Of a stretch of 64,000 bases of DNA, positions 8,757 to 17,176 are shown in pieces. This DNA comes from Cyanobacteria bacterium UBA2566 (GTDB lineage Bacteria; Cyanobacteriota; Cyanobacteriia; Cyanobacteriales; Desertifilaceae). Location of the stretch: positions 62,001 to 126,000 of the forward strand of contig DDLS01000062.1 in NCBI GenBank assembly GCA_002340255.1, written 5' to 3'. The notes beneath the pieces are model-generated. The model was not told the DNA's origin. It saw only the letters and a program-made list of their open reading frames with translations, and did not search any database. Every line of letters begins with the position of its first letter. The first letter of the stretch is position 1. The position numbers and the translations under genes were made by a program.

Positions 8757-9227
8757 TTAAGAGAACATATTCTCTAAAATACGGTTTACAATATCCAGAC
8801 CTGTTACTGCTTGCCAGACAAACAAACCCACTAAAACGGTATTGAGCGTAATATGGCTATATCGAGCGATATCGTTTCCTTTTTGCATCCAAGGGGTCAG
8901 TGCTGCCGAAATAGAAATAACTCCAGTCATTGCCAAACCGACGATTAAATGAGGACCCACAAAGAGCTTGCCATTATTAATGTAAGTAACGGCCATTCCT
9001 CCAAGAGTTCCTGTCACCATCAAGGCTAGAATAATGGAACTGATTTTATGGTGTTTGGCGTTAAATTTTCCTTTGATTAATTCTTTTTTTGCGTCACCGG
9101 TAGCGCTGCGGGTTTCACGAATTTTGAAACCCAGATACATGCTATAGAGGATCAGGGCTAATAAAACCCACATTAAGAAGGGGTGGAAGAATTGACTCCA
9201 TAGTTTAATGGATTCTGGAATCTCCAT
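8757..9227 (-). CDS. DUF4079 family membrane protein
   Basis: This 156-residue integral membrane protein has four predicted transmembrane helices: FLMWVLLALILYSMYLGF, ISSIILALMVTGTLGGMAV, LIVGLAMTGVISISAAL and HITLNTVLVGLFVWQAVTG. Conserved His residues (FHPFLM, HHKIS, GPHLIVG, YSHITLN) lie close to the helices, as in b-type cytochromes, and give a reason to suspect haem or metal binding; that is inference. The gene lies downstream of ureB, 112 bases away on the same strand, where ureC would be expected. Confidence 0.8.
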   Translation of the reverse strand: MEIPESIKLWSQFFHPFLMWVLLALILYSMYLGFKIRETRSATGDAKKELIKGKFNAKHHKISSIILALMVTGTLGGMAVTYINNGKLFVGPHLIVGLAMTGVISISAALTPWMQKGNDIARYSHITLNTVLVGLFVWQAVTGLDIVNRILENMFS

Positions 9228-9338
9228 GGGTGTCTCCGTGAGAAGTTGTTTACAAAACTTAACTTATCACAAAAACAGTTCCTAGTATCGTGGTAGAGCT
9301 AATTTGAGGTATAGCAGTGAATGCGTGAGTTAGGACGG

Positions 9339-9650
9339 TTAGTTAGGTAAAGGGCCATTAATCTGAGCTTGGAAGCCATAGACCTGGCGATCGCCTACAA
9401 AGGGAACGAGATTCACTTCCCGTTCATCCCCTGGTTCAAAACGGACAGCCGTTCCAGCCGGAATATCTAAGCGCATTCCCAAGGCCCGATCGCGCTCAAA
9501 ATGTAGGGCTGAATTGACTTCATAAAAGTGAAAATGGGAGCCGATTTGAATCGGACGATCGCCCCGATTCGCTACGGAAATCGTCACCGTGGGGCGATCG
9601 GCATTCAATTCAATTTCTCCAGGTTCAACCAACAGTTCTCCAGGAATCAT
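9339..9650 (-). CDS. ureB: Urease subunit beta
   Basis: This is the small beta chain of nickel urease, which hydrolyses urea to ammonia and carbamate in the cytosol. The 103-residue product begins MIPGELLVEPGEIELN, the usual start of UreB. It carries the conserved VANRGDRPIQIGSHFHFYEVN, MRLDIPAGTAVRFEPG and a C-terminal GFQAQINGPL. I chose the ATG at 9650 because GAGGTAAGG lies just upstream and the family begins MIPGE; an in-frame ATG at 9668 would add six residues and overlap ureA. It follows ureA by ten bases. The alpha chain gene ureC does not follow. Confidence 0.95.
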   Translation of the reverse strand: MIPGELLVEPGEIELNADRPTVTISVANRGDRPIQIGSHFHFYEVNSALHFERDRALGMRLDIPAGTAVRFEPGDEREVNLVPFVGDRQVYGFQAQINGPLPN

Positions 9651-9660
9651 AAACCTTACC

Positions 9661-9966
9661 TCATGCACGAATTGGATCGTGGACCGTAACTAATTTTGTC
9701 CCATCTGGAAATGTGGCTTCTACTTGCACTTCAGCTAACATTTCACGAATCCCATCCATCACCTCTTCTTGAGTTAACAAGGTTGTTCCCAATTGCATCA
9801 GTTCTGCTACTGTTTTCCCTTCCCTTGCTCCTTCGAGGATAGCAGATGAAATATAGGCCACAGCTTCCGGATAATTTAGCTTCAACCCTTTTTCTTTACG
9901 TCTTTCTGCTAATAGCGCCGCCGTAAAAATCAACAATTTGTCTTTTTCTTGGGGAGTGAGTTGCAT
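9661..9966 (-). CDS. ureA: Urease subunit gamma
   Basis: This 101-residue protein is a typical UreA. It starts MQLTPQEKDKLLIF, continues with AERRKEKGLKLNYPEAVA and ISSAILEGAREGKTVAELM, and ends with QVEATFPDGTKLVTVHDPI, all family landmarks. It forms the structural urease complex with UreB and UreC. It sits between ureD and ureB, 82 bases after ureD and ten bases before ureB, so the three genes form one minus-strand operon. Confidence 0.96.
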   Translation of the reverse strand: MQLTPQEKDKLLIFTAALLAERRKEKGLKLNYPEAVAYISSAILEGAREGKTVAELMQLGTTLLTQEEVMDGIREMLAEVQVEATFPDGTKLVTVHDPIRA

Positions 9967-10048
9967 AGTCCCTTAGCCGATTAATCTATCTTTTTTTATA
10001 GCATTTATTGACAATTTTCGATCAAAATGCCAAAATCAAGGCTTAATG

Positions 10049-10912
10049 CTATAATGTCCAAATTCTATTCATAATTTTTTTGTCTCGTCCACGATCTGGA
10101 GATAAAATCTGCCAAACCCCCATAAACAAACGCTTTCCCTCTTCCGTAGAATATCCTCGATAGCGACAGAGGAGGCCTTGAGGCAGTCGAGTAACCCCAA
10201 CGGAGAACTTTTTTTCAGAACGGGGAAAAAAGGCTTGTATCTCTTCTAGGAGCGATCGCCCGATCTCCCTCCCCAAGCAACAGAACGATCCCACCACAGG
10301 ATATCCTCCCAAGCCATAATCAACTTCTAAAGCACCTTTCTGGGTCAAGCTACTCTGGGCATCAATCCACAGGGGCATTCCCTGCTGGGTGACTTGAGTT
10401 CGAGAGCGCCATTGTCCGAGATCGAAACCCTCCCCTAAGGCCGTGCGCCCTAACCTTGTCCACTCCCAGCCACACCAAATCGCTCCAGGAGATAATTCCA
10501 CCTGAAGATCCTGCTGATAAAGAGCGCCGTTAAACAAAATCGTCTCCAAAGGAAACCAAATTAAGCTTGCACCTGCTTCAATCCGAATCTGTACCTGAGT
10601 TCGAGCCATTTCTCCCGCAGAGCGATAAACTTTAGTTGCGGAGGGTGTAGTCCAGAATACAGACGTTTCTGGCCTTAAATTTAGGGACACAGAAAGGCGA
10701 TCTCCGCCCACTAACCCCCCTGCCGTATGCAAAAGAACACTTTGGCAGTGACCCGATCCTAGGTTGTAAAATGGACGTTGCAGCTTCAGAGGTGCAACCA
10801 TCTCCTCAACAACGGGATAGGTTCGGCCCGCAGACAACCGATACTGAACCGATAATTTGCCCTGCCATTGAGTAGACTGGAGGTTCAATCTTGCTTGTGT
10901 AGGATCGAGCAT
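10049..10912 (-). CDS. ureD: Urease accessory protein UreD (UreH)
   Basis: UreD helps insert nickel into apo-urease together with UreF, UreG and UreE. The 287-residue protein has the family features LHTAGGLVGGDRLSVSLNL, TPSATKVYRSAGEMA, GASLIWFPLETILFNGA and WEWTRLGRTALGEGF. Length is normal. It is the first gene of the ureD-ureA-ureB group and starts 179 bases from the divergent sensor kinase at 11092. The other accessory genes and ureC are not in the window. Confidence 0.93.
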   Translation of the reverse strand: MLDPTQARLNLQSTQWQGKLSVQYRLSAGRTYPVVEEMVAPLKLQRPFYNLGSGHCQSVLLHTAGGLVGGDRLSVSLNLRPETSVFWTTPSATKVYRSAGEMARTQVQIRIEAGASLIWFPLETILFNGALYQQDLQVELSPGAIWCGWEWTRLGRTALGEGFDLGQWRSRTQVTQQGMPLWIDAQSSLTQKGALEVDYGLGGYPVVGSFCCLGREIGRSLLEEIQAFFPRSEKKFSVGVTRLPQGLLCRYRGYSTEEGKRLFMGVWQILSPDRGRDKKIMNRIWTL

Positions 10913-11052
10913 TTAGCCAATGTAACGAGAACTAAGTGGGATCTTCGAGTAAAATTTAGATCTAGCATCTATCCGAACCTCTCCGAAACTCGATCAATGG
11001 GGGATTTTGCTTTTAAGGTTAAAAACGGTTTACCGATTACCCATGACCTATT

Positions 11053-11073
11053 CCAGCGCTTCGTGCTGTAATT
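11053..11073. repeat. Dispersed AGCGCTTCGTGCT hairpin repeat
   Basis: CAGCGCTTCGTGCTGTAATT just upstream of the kinase gene matches the copy at 21545 (AGCGCTTCGCGCTAGGTAAT) with few changes. It lies within the likely 5' leader of the kinase transcript. Confidence 0.45.
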
Positions 11074-11091
11074 GCTGAGAGACTTAAGAGT

Positions 11092-14000
11092 ATGGCACAA
11101 TCTGAATTTACTAACCTGACCATGATACCCCAAACCTTCTTGCTCTCAGCAGTTTGGGGTCAAAGTTCAGTAGCCATGGGCATTCTTGACCCGGATGCAA
11201 CTTTAATCTATCTCAATTGTGCTTATGCTAAACTCCACCATGCTGCCATAGACGATCTAGTCGGTAAACCTCTAACGTTCTTTTTCCCTTCGGATTTAGA
11301 GCAAGTGACTCTAGAAACCATTCTGCCGATGAGCGATCGCCAAGACTATACTTGGAGGCTCCAAAATACTCCCGGAAAGTTTCTTAATGTAGAGATTACC
11401 CCCTTATCCCAAACCCCTAAATTCTGGCTCATTGAACTCACGCCTAAAACTCTAAGCGATGGCAAACCAATCGAAGCTCAACTGCAAGAAAGTCAAGACT
11501 GCCATCGGATTATGACCGACAATACGCAAGACTTAATCGCTCGCTATAATCCCCAAGGAATTTGTTTATATGCCTCTGGCGCTTGTGAAAAGCTACTCGG
11601 TTATACCTCTCAAGAACTGCTAGGAACTCACGTCGAAGATTTATTCCATCCCCAAGATTTACAACGCTTACAAAAAGCAGGTCAACGTCTTCTCGATCCC
11701 GCAGATATTCGCATCCTAACCTATCGGATGGGCCATAAACAGGGGCATTATTTATGGTTTGAAACCACTATTGGCCGATTATACGATCCCCAAACCCACA
11801 AACTCCAAGAACTGATTACAGTTTCTCGTGATATTACCGAGCGCCAAGATACCCAAGCAAGCTTTGAACAACAGACAGAAAAAATCACTAAGATTTTAGA
11901 CAGTATTAGTGATGCCCTCTTAACCGTCGATCAGCAAAGTCATATAACGTATGTTAATGCCCAAGCTCAATGTCTTTTGTTTTCAGAACAGCATAAAATC
12001 TTAGGACAACTCTTGTGGGATTTATTGCCCGAATTTTGGCAAAAAATCTTGAAACCGGAATGTGACCAAGCTACTCTGGAGCAGAAAGCAAGACATTTGG
12101 AAACGTTTAACCCTAGTTTAACTAGATGGTTGGAAGTGGCAATTTATCCCTACACTGAGGGTTTATCTATTTCTATCCATGATATTTCCGAGCGCAAACA
12201 AGCAGAAGCCGTTTTATTAGAACGATCGGAACTGTCTACTTTAGCGGCTGAAATCGGAAAAACTTTGGGACAAGGGGGAGATTTACCTGCACTTTTAGAT
12301 CGCTGTACGCAAATTTTAATTGAGCAACTCGAAGCCATTGGTGCTAGAATTTGGACATTTGATGCCGAAAGTCAGATGTTGGAGTTACAAGCCTTGGCTG
12401 GGTCAATTACCTTAACCGATCCCCTACAGGCTAGAATTCCTTTAGGCATTTCCGTGATTGGATTTATCGCTACTCGCCAACAGGCTTACTGCACCAATCA
12501 TACGGCTAATGATGTTTGTATTGGCGCTCCGGCTTGGATTTCTGACCAACAGATCCAAGCCTTTGCTGGATATCCCCTGATTCTGGAAGAGCGTTTATTG
12601 GGGGTGTTAGCAGTCTTCGGTCGAAATCCCTTCAGCGAAGACCTTTATCAGATGTTAGCGTGGATTTCTGATGCGATTGCCTTAGCTATTGACCGCTCTT
12701 GGGCAAGAACTGAATTAATTAGCCGTCGAGAAGGTTTATTATTTGGATTAGCCAGTCAAATTCGTAAGTCCTTAGATCTTAATACTATTCTAGATACCGC
12801 CGTCCATGAAATTCGCAATCTTTTGCAAATTGATAGCTGTCATTTTCTCTGGTGCATTTTACCCACGAAAGATAGTCTATCCATCCATCTACCTATTTTA
12901 ACGATTACTCATGAAGCTCAAGAGCGAGATTTGCCCAGTTTATTAGGTGAATATCCCATTACTCAAGTCGAGGAAGTGGTGGAAAAATTCCAATCTTTGG
13001 ATATTTTCCGCATTGATGATACCCGGATCAATAGTGATGAACATCCCTATCATCAAGAATTGTTAGAAAAATTTGGCATTATGTCAGAATTATTAGTTCC
13101 TTTGCGAACTCACACCGGTCAATTGGGGGCAATTGTCTGTAGTCAATGTCACAAATCGCGAGTCTGGACCGATAGTGAGGTGGAACTATTACGAGCAGCC
13201 TGTGACCAACTGGCGATCGCCATTGACCAATCTGAACTCTATACCCAAACTCGTGCCGCTGCCTTCCATGCCCAAGCCCAAGCTCAACAATTAGAACAGA
13301 CCTTGAAAAAGCTCAAACAAACTCAAGCGCAATTAGTGCAAACGGAAAAAATGTCAGGCTTAGGACAGATGGTGGCGGGTATTGCCCATGAAATTAATAA
13401 TCCTGTTAATTTTATTAATGGTAATCTTCTTCATGCCAGTAATTATATTGAAGACTTATTAAAACTTTTAGAACTGTATCAGAGACACTATCCAGAACCG
13501 AATGAAGATATTCTGGACGAATCGGAAGATATTGATATTGATTTTCTGCGCGAAGATTTACCTAAAATGCTCGATTCCATGAAAGTGGGAGCGGATCGGA
13601 TTAGTCAAATTGTCCTGTCACTCCGGAATTTCTCCCGGTTAGATGAAGCGGAAATGAAACCGGTTCAAATTGATGAGGGCATCGATAACACATTACTTAT
13701 TTTGCAGCATCGTCTGAAAGCTAAAGGCTCATTTAGTGGCATTGATGTTATTAAAAACTATGGTGATTTGCCCCAAGTTGAATGTCACGCCAGTCAACTC
13801 AATCAAGTGTTTATGAATATCATTAGTAATAGTATTGATGCTCTAGAAAATCGAGCAGAACCTCGGCAAATTACCATTGTGACAGACTGGGGAAAACCCA
13901 AGGATTGGAAAACTCCCCATGTGGCGATCCGAATTCAAGATAATGGTCAAGGGATGACAGAAGAAGTTAAACGCCGATTATTTGATCCGTTTTTTACTAC

Positions 14001-14148
14001 TAAACCTGTCGGTAAAGGAACAGGATTAGGCCTGTCGATTAGTTATCAGATTGTCGTCGAAAAACATCGGGGAAAAATTGATTGTTTCTCGGAACCTGGA
14101 AAAGGAACGGAATTTGTGATTAGAATCCCCATTAAGCCGGTGGGGTGA
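11092..14148 (+). CDS. PAS/GAF sensor histidine kinase
   Basis: This 1018-residue cytoplasmic kinase shows no membrane segment. The order is PAS (about 20-120), PAS (about 135-250, ending RDITERQ), PAS (about 260-370, ending HDISERKQ), GAF (about 385-540), GAF (about 555-715), a coiled coil (about 725-755) and the kinase core. The H-box is MVAGIAHEINNPVNF with phospho-acceptor His766. The ATPase domain has the N-box QVFMNIISNSIDAL, the G1 box IQDNGQGM and the G2 box GKGTGLGLSIS. No receiver is attached and no regulator gene is adjacent, so the partner is elsewhere. The kinase core is closely similar to that of the protein at 30913. The signal sensed is unknown. Confidence 0.92.
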   Translation: MAQSEFTNLTMIPQTFLLSAVWGQSSVAMGILDPDATLIYLNCAYAKLHHAAIDDLVGKPLTFFFPSDLEQVTLETILPMSDRQDYTWRLQNTPGKFLNVEITPLSQTPKFWLIELTPKTLSDGKPIEAQLQESQDCHRIMTDNTQDLIARYNPQGICLYASGACEKLLGYTSQELLGTHVEDLFHPQDLQRLQKAGQRLLDPADIRILTYRMGHKQGHYLWFETTIGRLYDPQTHKLQELITVSRDITERQDTQASFEQQTEKITKILDSISDALLTVDQQSHITYVNAQAQCLLFSEQHKILGQLLWDLLPEFWQKILKPECDQATLEQKARHLETFNPSLTRWLEVAIYPYTEGLSISIHDISERKQAEAVLLERSELSTLAAEIGKTLGQGGDLPALLDRCTQILIEQLEAIGARIWTFDAESQMLELQALAGSITLTDPLQARIPLGISVIGFIATRQQAYCTNHTANDVCIGAPAWISDQQIQAFAGYPLILEERLLGVLAVFGRNPFSEDLYQMLAWISDAIALAIDRSWARTELISRREGLLFGLASQIRKSLDLNTILDTAVHEIRNLLQIDSCHFLWCILPTKDSLSIHLPILTITHEAQERDLPSLLGEYPITQVEEVVEKFQSLDIFRIDDTRINSDEHPYHQELLEKFGIMSELLVPLRTHTGQLGAIVCSQCHKSRVWTDSEVELLRAACDQLAIAIDQSELYTQTRAAAFHAQAQAQQLEQTLKKLKQTQAQLVQTEKMSGLGQMVAGIAHEINNPVNFINGNLLHASNYIEDLLKLLELYQRHYPEPNEDILDESEDIDIDFLREDLPKMLDSMKVGADRISQIVLSLRNFSRLDEAEMKPVQIDEGIDNTLLILQHRLKAKGSFSGIDVIKNYGDLPQVECHASQLNQVFMNIISNSIDALENRAEPRQITIVTDWGKPKDWKTPHVAIRIQDNGQGMTEEVKRRLFDPFFTTKPVGKGTGLGLSISYQIVVEKHRGKIDCFSEPGKGTEFVIRIPIKPVG

Positions 14149-14286
14149 GGAGGATACGGAAACACTCAGAGGTACAGAAGGGTATCGTTTTTTAGGTTTA
14201 ACCTTTAACCTCAGTAGTGGTGACAATCTAAGGAGCGTGCTATAATGGAAGATGGTGTCTTTAGAACAGAGGTGAACCAGTTACCC

Positions 14287-14589
14287 ATGGCTAAAAAGGG
14301 TATGATCGAGCGGGAAAAGAAACGCCAAAAGCTAGTACAGAAGTATGCTCAGAAGCGCCAAGAGTTACTTGAGCAGTTCCGGAAAGCTGATGATCCAGGG
14401 GAAAAATTTGAACTCCATCGTCAAATCCAACGTCTTCCCCGTAATAGCGCTCCCAGTCGTTTGCGCAATCGCTGTTGGGCGACAGGCCGTCCTAGAGGAT
14501 ATTACCGCGATTTTGGCCTATCTCGCCATGTGATTCGGGAAATGGCCCACGAGGGGCTATTACCAGGAGTGGTCAAATCCAGTTGGTAG
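14287..14589 (+). CDS. rpsN: 30S ribosomal protein S14
   Basis: This is a 100-residue S14 of the zinc-free type: it begins MAKKGMIEREKKRQKLVQK and contains LHRQIQRLPRNSAPSRLRNR and the conserved CWATGRPRGYYRDFGLSRH. The ATG at 14287 was chosen because the family starts MAKK; an upstream in-frame ATG at 14245 would add 14 residues unlike any S14. It stands alone, as is common for cyanobacterial rpsN, outside the main ribosomal protein operon. Confidence 0.97.
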   Translation: MAKKGMIEREKKRQKLVQKYAQKRQELLEQFRKADDPGEKFELHRQIQRLPRNSAPSRLRNRCWATGRPRGYYRDFGLSRHVIREMAHEGLLPGVVKSSW

Positions 14590-14617
14590 ATTAGAGATAG
14601 GGATTGGCTGACAATCC

Positions 14618-14950
14618 CTAGCCTTGACCACAACAAGTATCAATCCCTAGACTTTGAAGTAATAAATCACTTACTGCATTGGCGATCGCAAATTCGCCAT
14701 AAAAGCTTTCGGAAAAATCAAACCCCTGCATTTCAGTGATAATCGCAATCACTAGGGAACCGAGATCTGTTTCCCCTTCCAATCGATGTCTTACATAGAC
14801 TTGGGTTGCTCGTTGGGCAATCTGATGATTGACTGGTTCTGGTAGAAACTCTCGATCGAGCCACTGATGCAGGGTTTTTTGTAACCATTGGCCCTCCTGT
14901 TGTGCATCTCTAGCTAGAGGTAACGTAATCGGTTGAATCGGTTCAGTCAT
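14618..14950 (-). CDS. Hypothetical protein, helical, acidic
   Basis: I do not recognise a named family. The 110-residue product is helical and acidic, with no signal peptide or membrane segment. Visible segments are WLQKTLHQWLDREFLPEPV, IAQRATQVYVRHRLEGETD, LVIAIITEMQGFDFSESF and FAIANAVSDLLLQSLG; the C-terminus is CCGQG. Its composition and clean ATG start suggest a real gene conserved among cyanobacteria. It is convergent with rpsN, with 28 bases between the stops. Confidence 0.6.
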   Translation of the reverse strand: MTEPIQPITLPLARDAQQEGQWLQKTLHQWLDREFLPEPVNHQIAQRATQVYVRHRLEGETDLGSLVIAIITEMQGFDFSESFYGEFAIANAVSDLLLQSLGIDTCCGQG

Positions 14951-15075
14951 AGATATAGTGCTTTTTTCTGGTAAGGGGTAATCAGTAGTGGGGAATAGTT
15001 ATAAATAATAAGTTAAGGTCTTTCGCCGTTTTGTCAATGGACAAGCCAAGAGGTAAACGGCACAACTCAATCGGG

Positions 15076-15102
15076 ACAACCCAGTTTTCCCCTTTCCTTG
15101 AA
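15076..15102. repeat. 27-base dispersed repeat, copy 1
   Basis: ACAACCCAGTTTTCCCCTTT plus CCTTGAA occurs again at 46343-46369 with a single base difference. This copy lies in the gap upstream of aat. Confidence 0.6.
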
Positions 15103-15139
15103 GAGCAACCTTCAGATTGATGAATTATAGTAGAATACT

Positions 15140-15733
15140 ATGGATTATGATATCCCCTTAATTATTGACGGGTATCGCCAAGGCTTTTTCTTGATGTCCG
15201 AAGACGAGGATGAAAAAAAGTCCTCAACGTTAAGCTGGTATTCAAGTAATGCTCGTACTCTGATCCCCCTCGACGATCGCTTCCGATATCCGAAATCCCT
15301 GCAACGCGTTCTGAACCAAAACCGGTTTTCGGTAGCCATTAATCGTGATTTTGAGGCAGTTGTAGAAGGATGTGCCGATCGCCCCTCAACCTGGATTTCC
15401 TCAGAACTGAAAGCTATTTATTTGGCTCTGTACCGCGCGGGATGGGCCTATAGTTTTGAAACCTGGCAGAATGATACCCTAGCTGGAGGGATTTTAGGTA
15501 TCGTCATTGGTGGGGCTTTTATTGGGGAATCCATGTTTTTTCGGATTCCCGATGGCTCTAAGGTAGCCATGGTCAAATTAGTTGAATGGTTGCGCGATCG
15601 CCACTTTCTCCTCTTTGATGCACAAATGATGAACCCCCATTTAGCTCGGTTCGGCGCTTATATTATCAATAATTCAGAGTATCAGGCTCTCTTACCAATA
15701 GCTGTTAAACGACCTTGCTCGTTTTACCCTTAA
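15140..15733 (+). CDS. aat: Leucyl/phenylalanyl-tRNA-protein transferase family protein
   Basis: Aat transfers Leu or Phe from aminoacyl-tRNA to proteins with N-terminal Arg or Lys, making them N-degron substrates of ClpS-ClpAP. The 197-residue product keeps the family core: STWISSELKAIYLALYRAG, SFETWQNDTLAGGILGI, IGESMFFRIPDGSKVAMVKL and FDAQMMNPHLARFGA. It is shorter than the E. coli enzyme (about 234) because the N-terminal part is reduced. The N-terminus is DYDIPLIIDGYRQGFFLM; a tolerant W/Y-P start motif is replaced here. The gene stands alone with weak upstream signals. Family call is good; activity is inferred. Confidence 0.88.
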   Translation: MDYDIPLIIDGYRQGFFLMSEDEDEKKSSTLSWYSSNARTLIPLDDRFRYPKSLQRVLNQNRFSVAINRDFEAVVEGCADRPSTWISSELKAIYLALYRAGWAYSFETWQNDTLAGGILGIVIGGAFIGESMFFRIPDGSKVAMVKLVEWLRDRHFLLFDAQMMNPHLARFGAYIINNSEYQALLPIAVKRPCSFYP

Positions 15734-15793
15734 TTTAATCACTGAAAAGAGAACTACTATACTATAAGATTACGATTATCTAGCACTTGAGCT

Positions 15794-16714
15794 TCAACTA
15801 ACCCGTTGCTCTAAGGAAGCATATTGCCGAATCAACTCCACAATCTTTTTATCTTCAAACTGTTCAGCTAACTCAAGAATGCAATTGGCAAATTTCAAAT
15901 AGCTCTGGCTTAAAGCTTTCAAGCGTAAACTTTCCTGTTCAATCACCTCAATATCCCCAATTTGAGCTGCATTATATAGGGTCATCAGTTCGCCACTAGG
16001 AGGAATCTGAGAAGCCTCTAAGGAAACTTCTATAGAGGGTTGAGGAGCTAAAGTCTTATATTCCCTAAAATCGTCTTTGTCAGAGGGATTAAGCATCTGA
16101 TGCATAGTTTGCAGAACCTGATGACTACAGATTTCAATCCTGTGTAAGTGAGACTTTTGTTGTGGAGTTAGATCCGACTCACGATAGAGCATTTGGATAT
16201 GACCTAAAATGCCATGTAAGGGAGTGCGAATCTCATGATTGAGATGATCGATCGAGGTGAGTTCTAGAGGTTGGTAATCAGCGACAGGAGAAGGAGACTG
16301 ATGTTCTTCTTGAGTGTGAAGGTCTTGAAATTCATGGGACACTTGGAAATGGGTTTCTAATCGTGATAATAATTCTTCTGCTTCAAAGGGATTGAGTAAG
16401 TAATCGATTTGATAATCGAGATAAAAAGGATAATGATCCATGAGATCTTCTAAGGTCGTCATCGCTACCATAGGAATCGATTTCATGACAGCTTGACCAC
16501 ATAAGGACGTAATCCATGCCAGATTTTCAGGGTGGGCCTCACGACGATCGATTAAGATTAAGTCAGGGCGATCTTTTAGAATTTTAGTAGATTGCCCTTC
16601 TCTATAGGATAGGGTTTGCACTTGATAACCACTCTCTTGCAAAAGGCCCAGGATGCTTTTTAAATCGCTTAAAGCGTTGTAGATGACTAAAATCTTTGGC
16701 TCAGGAGTTAGCAT
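15794..16714 (-). CDS. Pseudo-receiver with HisKA-like domain but no ATPase domain
   Basis: This 306-residue protein begins with a receiver-like domain (about 5-125). The phosphorylatable Asp may be kept (LILIDR, Asp56), but the N-terminal acidic pair is replaced (ILVIYNAL) and the conserved Lys is Asn108 (YLLNPFEAEEL). A HisKA-like segment follows, IDHLNHEIRTPLHGILGH, with a plausible phospho-acceptor His160. No N, G1 or G2 boxes of an ATPase domain exist. The last 80 residues (LMTLYNAAQIGDIEVIEQ to IVELIRQY) resemble the helical tail that ends many cyanobacterial hybrid kinases. It may be a phosphotransfer or dimerisation partner, or a deletion derivative of a hybrid kinase. It is downstream of the 98-residue gene at 16742. 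Confidence 0.8.
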   Translation of the reverse strand: MLTPEPKILVIYNALSDLKSILGLLQESGYQVQTLSYREGQSTKILKDRPDLILIDRREAHPENLAWITSLCGQAVMKSIPMVAMTTLEDLMDHYPFYLDYQIDYLLNPFEAEELLSRLETHFQVSHEFQDLHTQEEHQSPSPVADYQPLELTSIDHLNHEIRTPLHGILGHIQMLYRESDLTPQQKSHLHRIEICSHQVLQTMHQMLNPSDKDDFREYKTLAPQPSIEVSLEASQIPPSGELMTLYNAAQIGDIEVIEQESLRLKALSQSYLKFANCILELAEQFEDKKIVELIRQYASLEQRVS

Positions 16715-16741
16715 AGTTTTAAATTCCTTTATTAACTGGGA

Positions 16742-17038
16742 TTATTTTTTGGACGAATTGGCTGCAACACGACTTTGAGGTTGATTCATGTTTTTGCTCA
16801 ACTTTGAGATTTGTTCTTGTCCTTGGATCGCAAGCGTTTCTAAGGTAGCAACCCGTTGTTCTAGGGCTGCGTACTGTTCGGGGGTCGGCTGATCTGAGGG
16901 TAGTATTCCCTGTTCTACACAGCGCTCCATAAAGCTGATAAATGCTTCTGTAGCGGTGGTTTTGCCACAAACGGTTTTGAAATCTTTCCAAAGCTTCTCA
17001 TCCGTTTTAAAGGTGACTAACTTACGTTTGGCAGTCAT
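16742..17038 (-). CDS. Small predicted ribbon-helix-helix DNA-binding protein
   Basis: This 98-residue basic protein begins KRKLVTFKTDEKLWKDFK, a beta strand followed by a helix, then ATEAFISFMERCVEQG. The pattern fits a MetJ/Arc-type ribbon-helix-helix domain in the first 45 residues. A second helical segment with heptads (YAALEQRVATLETLAIQGQE) looks like a coiled coil, and the tail is rich in Ser, Asn and Lys. The function is probably transcriptional regulation or DNA binding, by fold only. It lies 27 bases upstream of the pseudo-receiver gene on the same strand, so the two may be cotranscribed. Confidence 0.6.
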   Translation of the reverse strand: MTAKRKLVTFKTDEKLWKDFKTVCGKTTATEAFISFMERCVEQGILPSDQPTPEQYAALEQRVATLETLAIQGQEQISKLSKNMNQPQSRVAANSSKK

Positions 17039-17126
17039 CAGCCTGTTTTTTATCTATACGTCATCTATATGATAACATAGGTAAATAAGTTATGGACAAG
17101 TTAAGAGTGGAAGGAAATCTAAAAAA

Positions 17127-17150
17127 TATAGCACAAAGCGCTAGACAATA
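17127..17150. repeat. Dispersed hairpin repeat, degenerate copy
   Basis: ATAGCACAAAGCGCTAGACA followed by ATAGG is related to the AGCGCTTCGCGCTAGGTAATAGG element; the right stem and the CTAG-AATAGG tail are conserved and the left stem has changed. Confidence 0.35.
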
Positions 17151-17176
17151 GGCGATCTCCATGTCCTCGTGTCCCC

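Noticed and set aside
10913..11091. NtcA site upstream of ureD
   Set aside because: The only near match, GTA-N8-TAA around 10922, lacks the TAC half and lies too close to the ureD start, so no site is claimed.
16719..16991. 90-residue minus-strand frame overlapping the small RHH gene
   Set aside because: It is a different frame of the 98-residue gene at 16742, has many Arg/Thr and Cys typical of an out-of-frame translation, and lacks the clean ribbon-helix-helix pattern.
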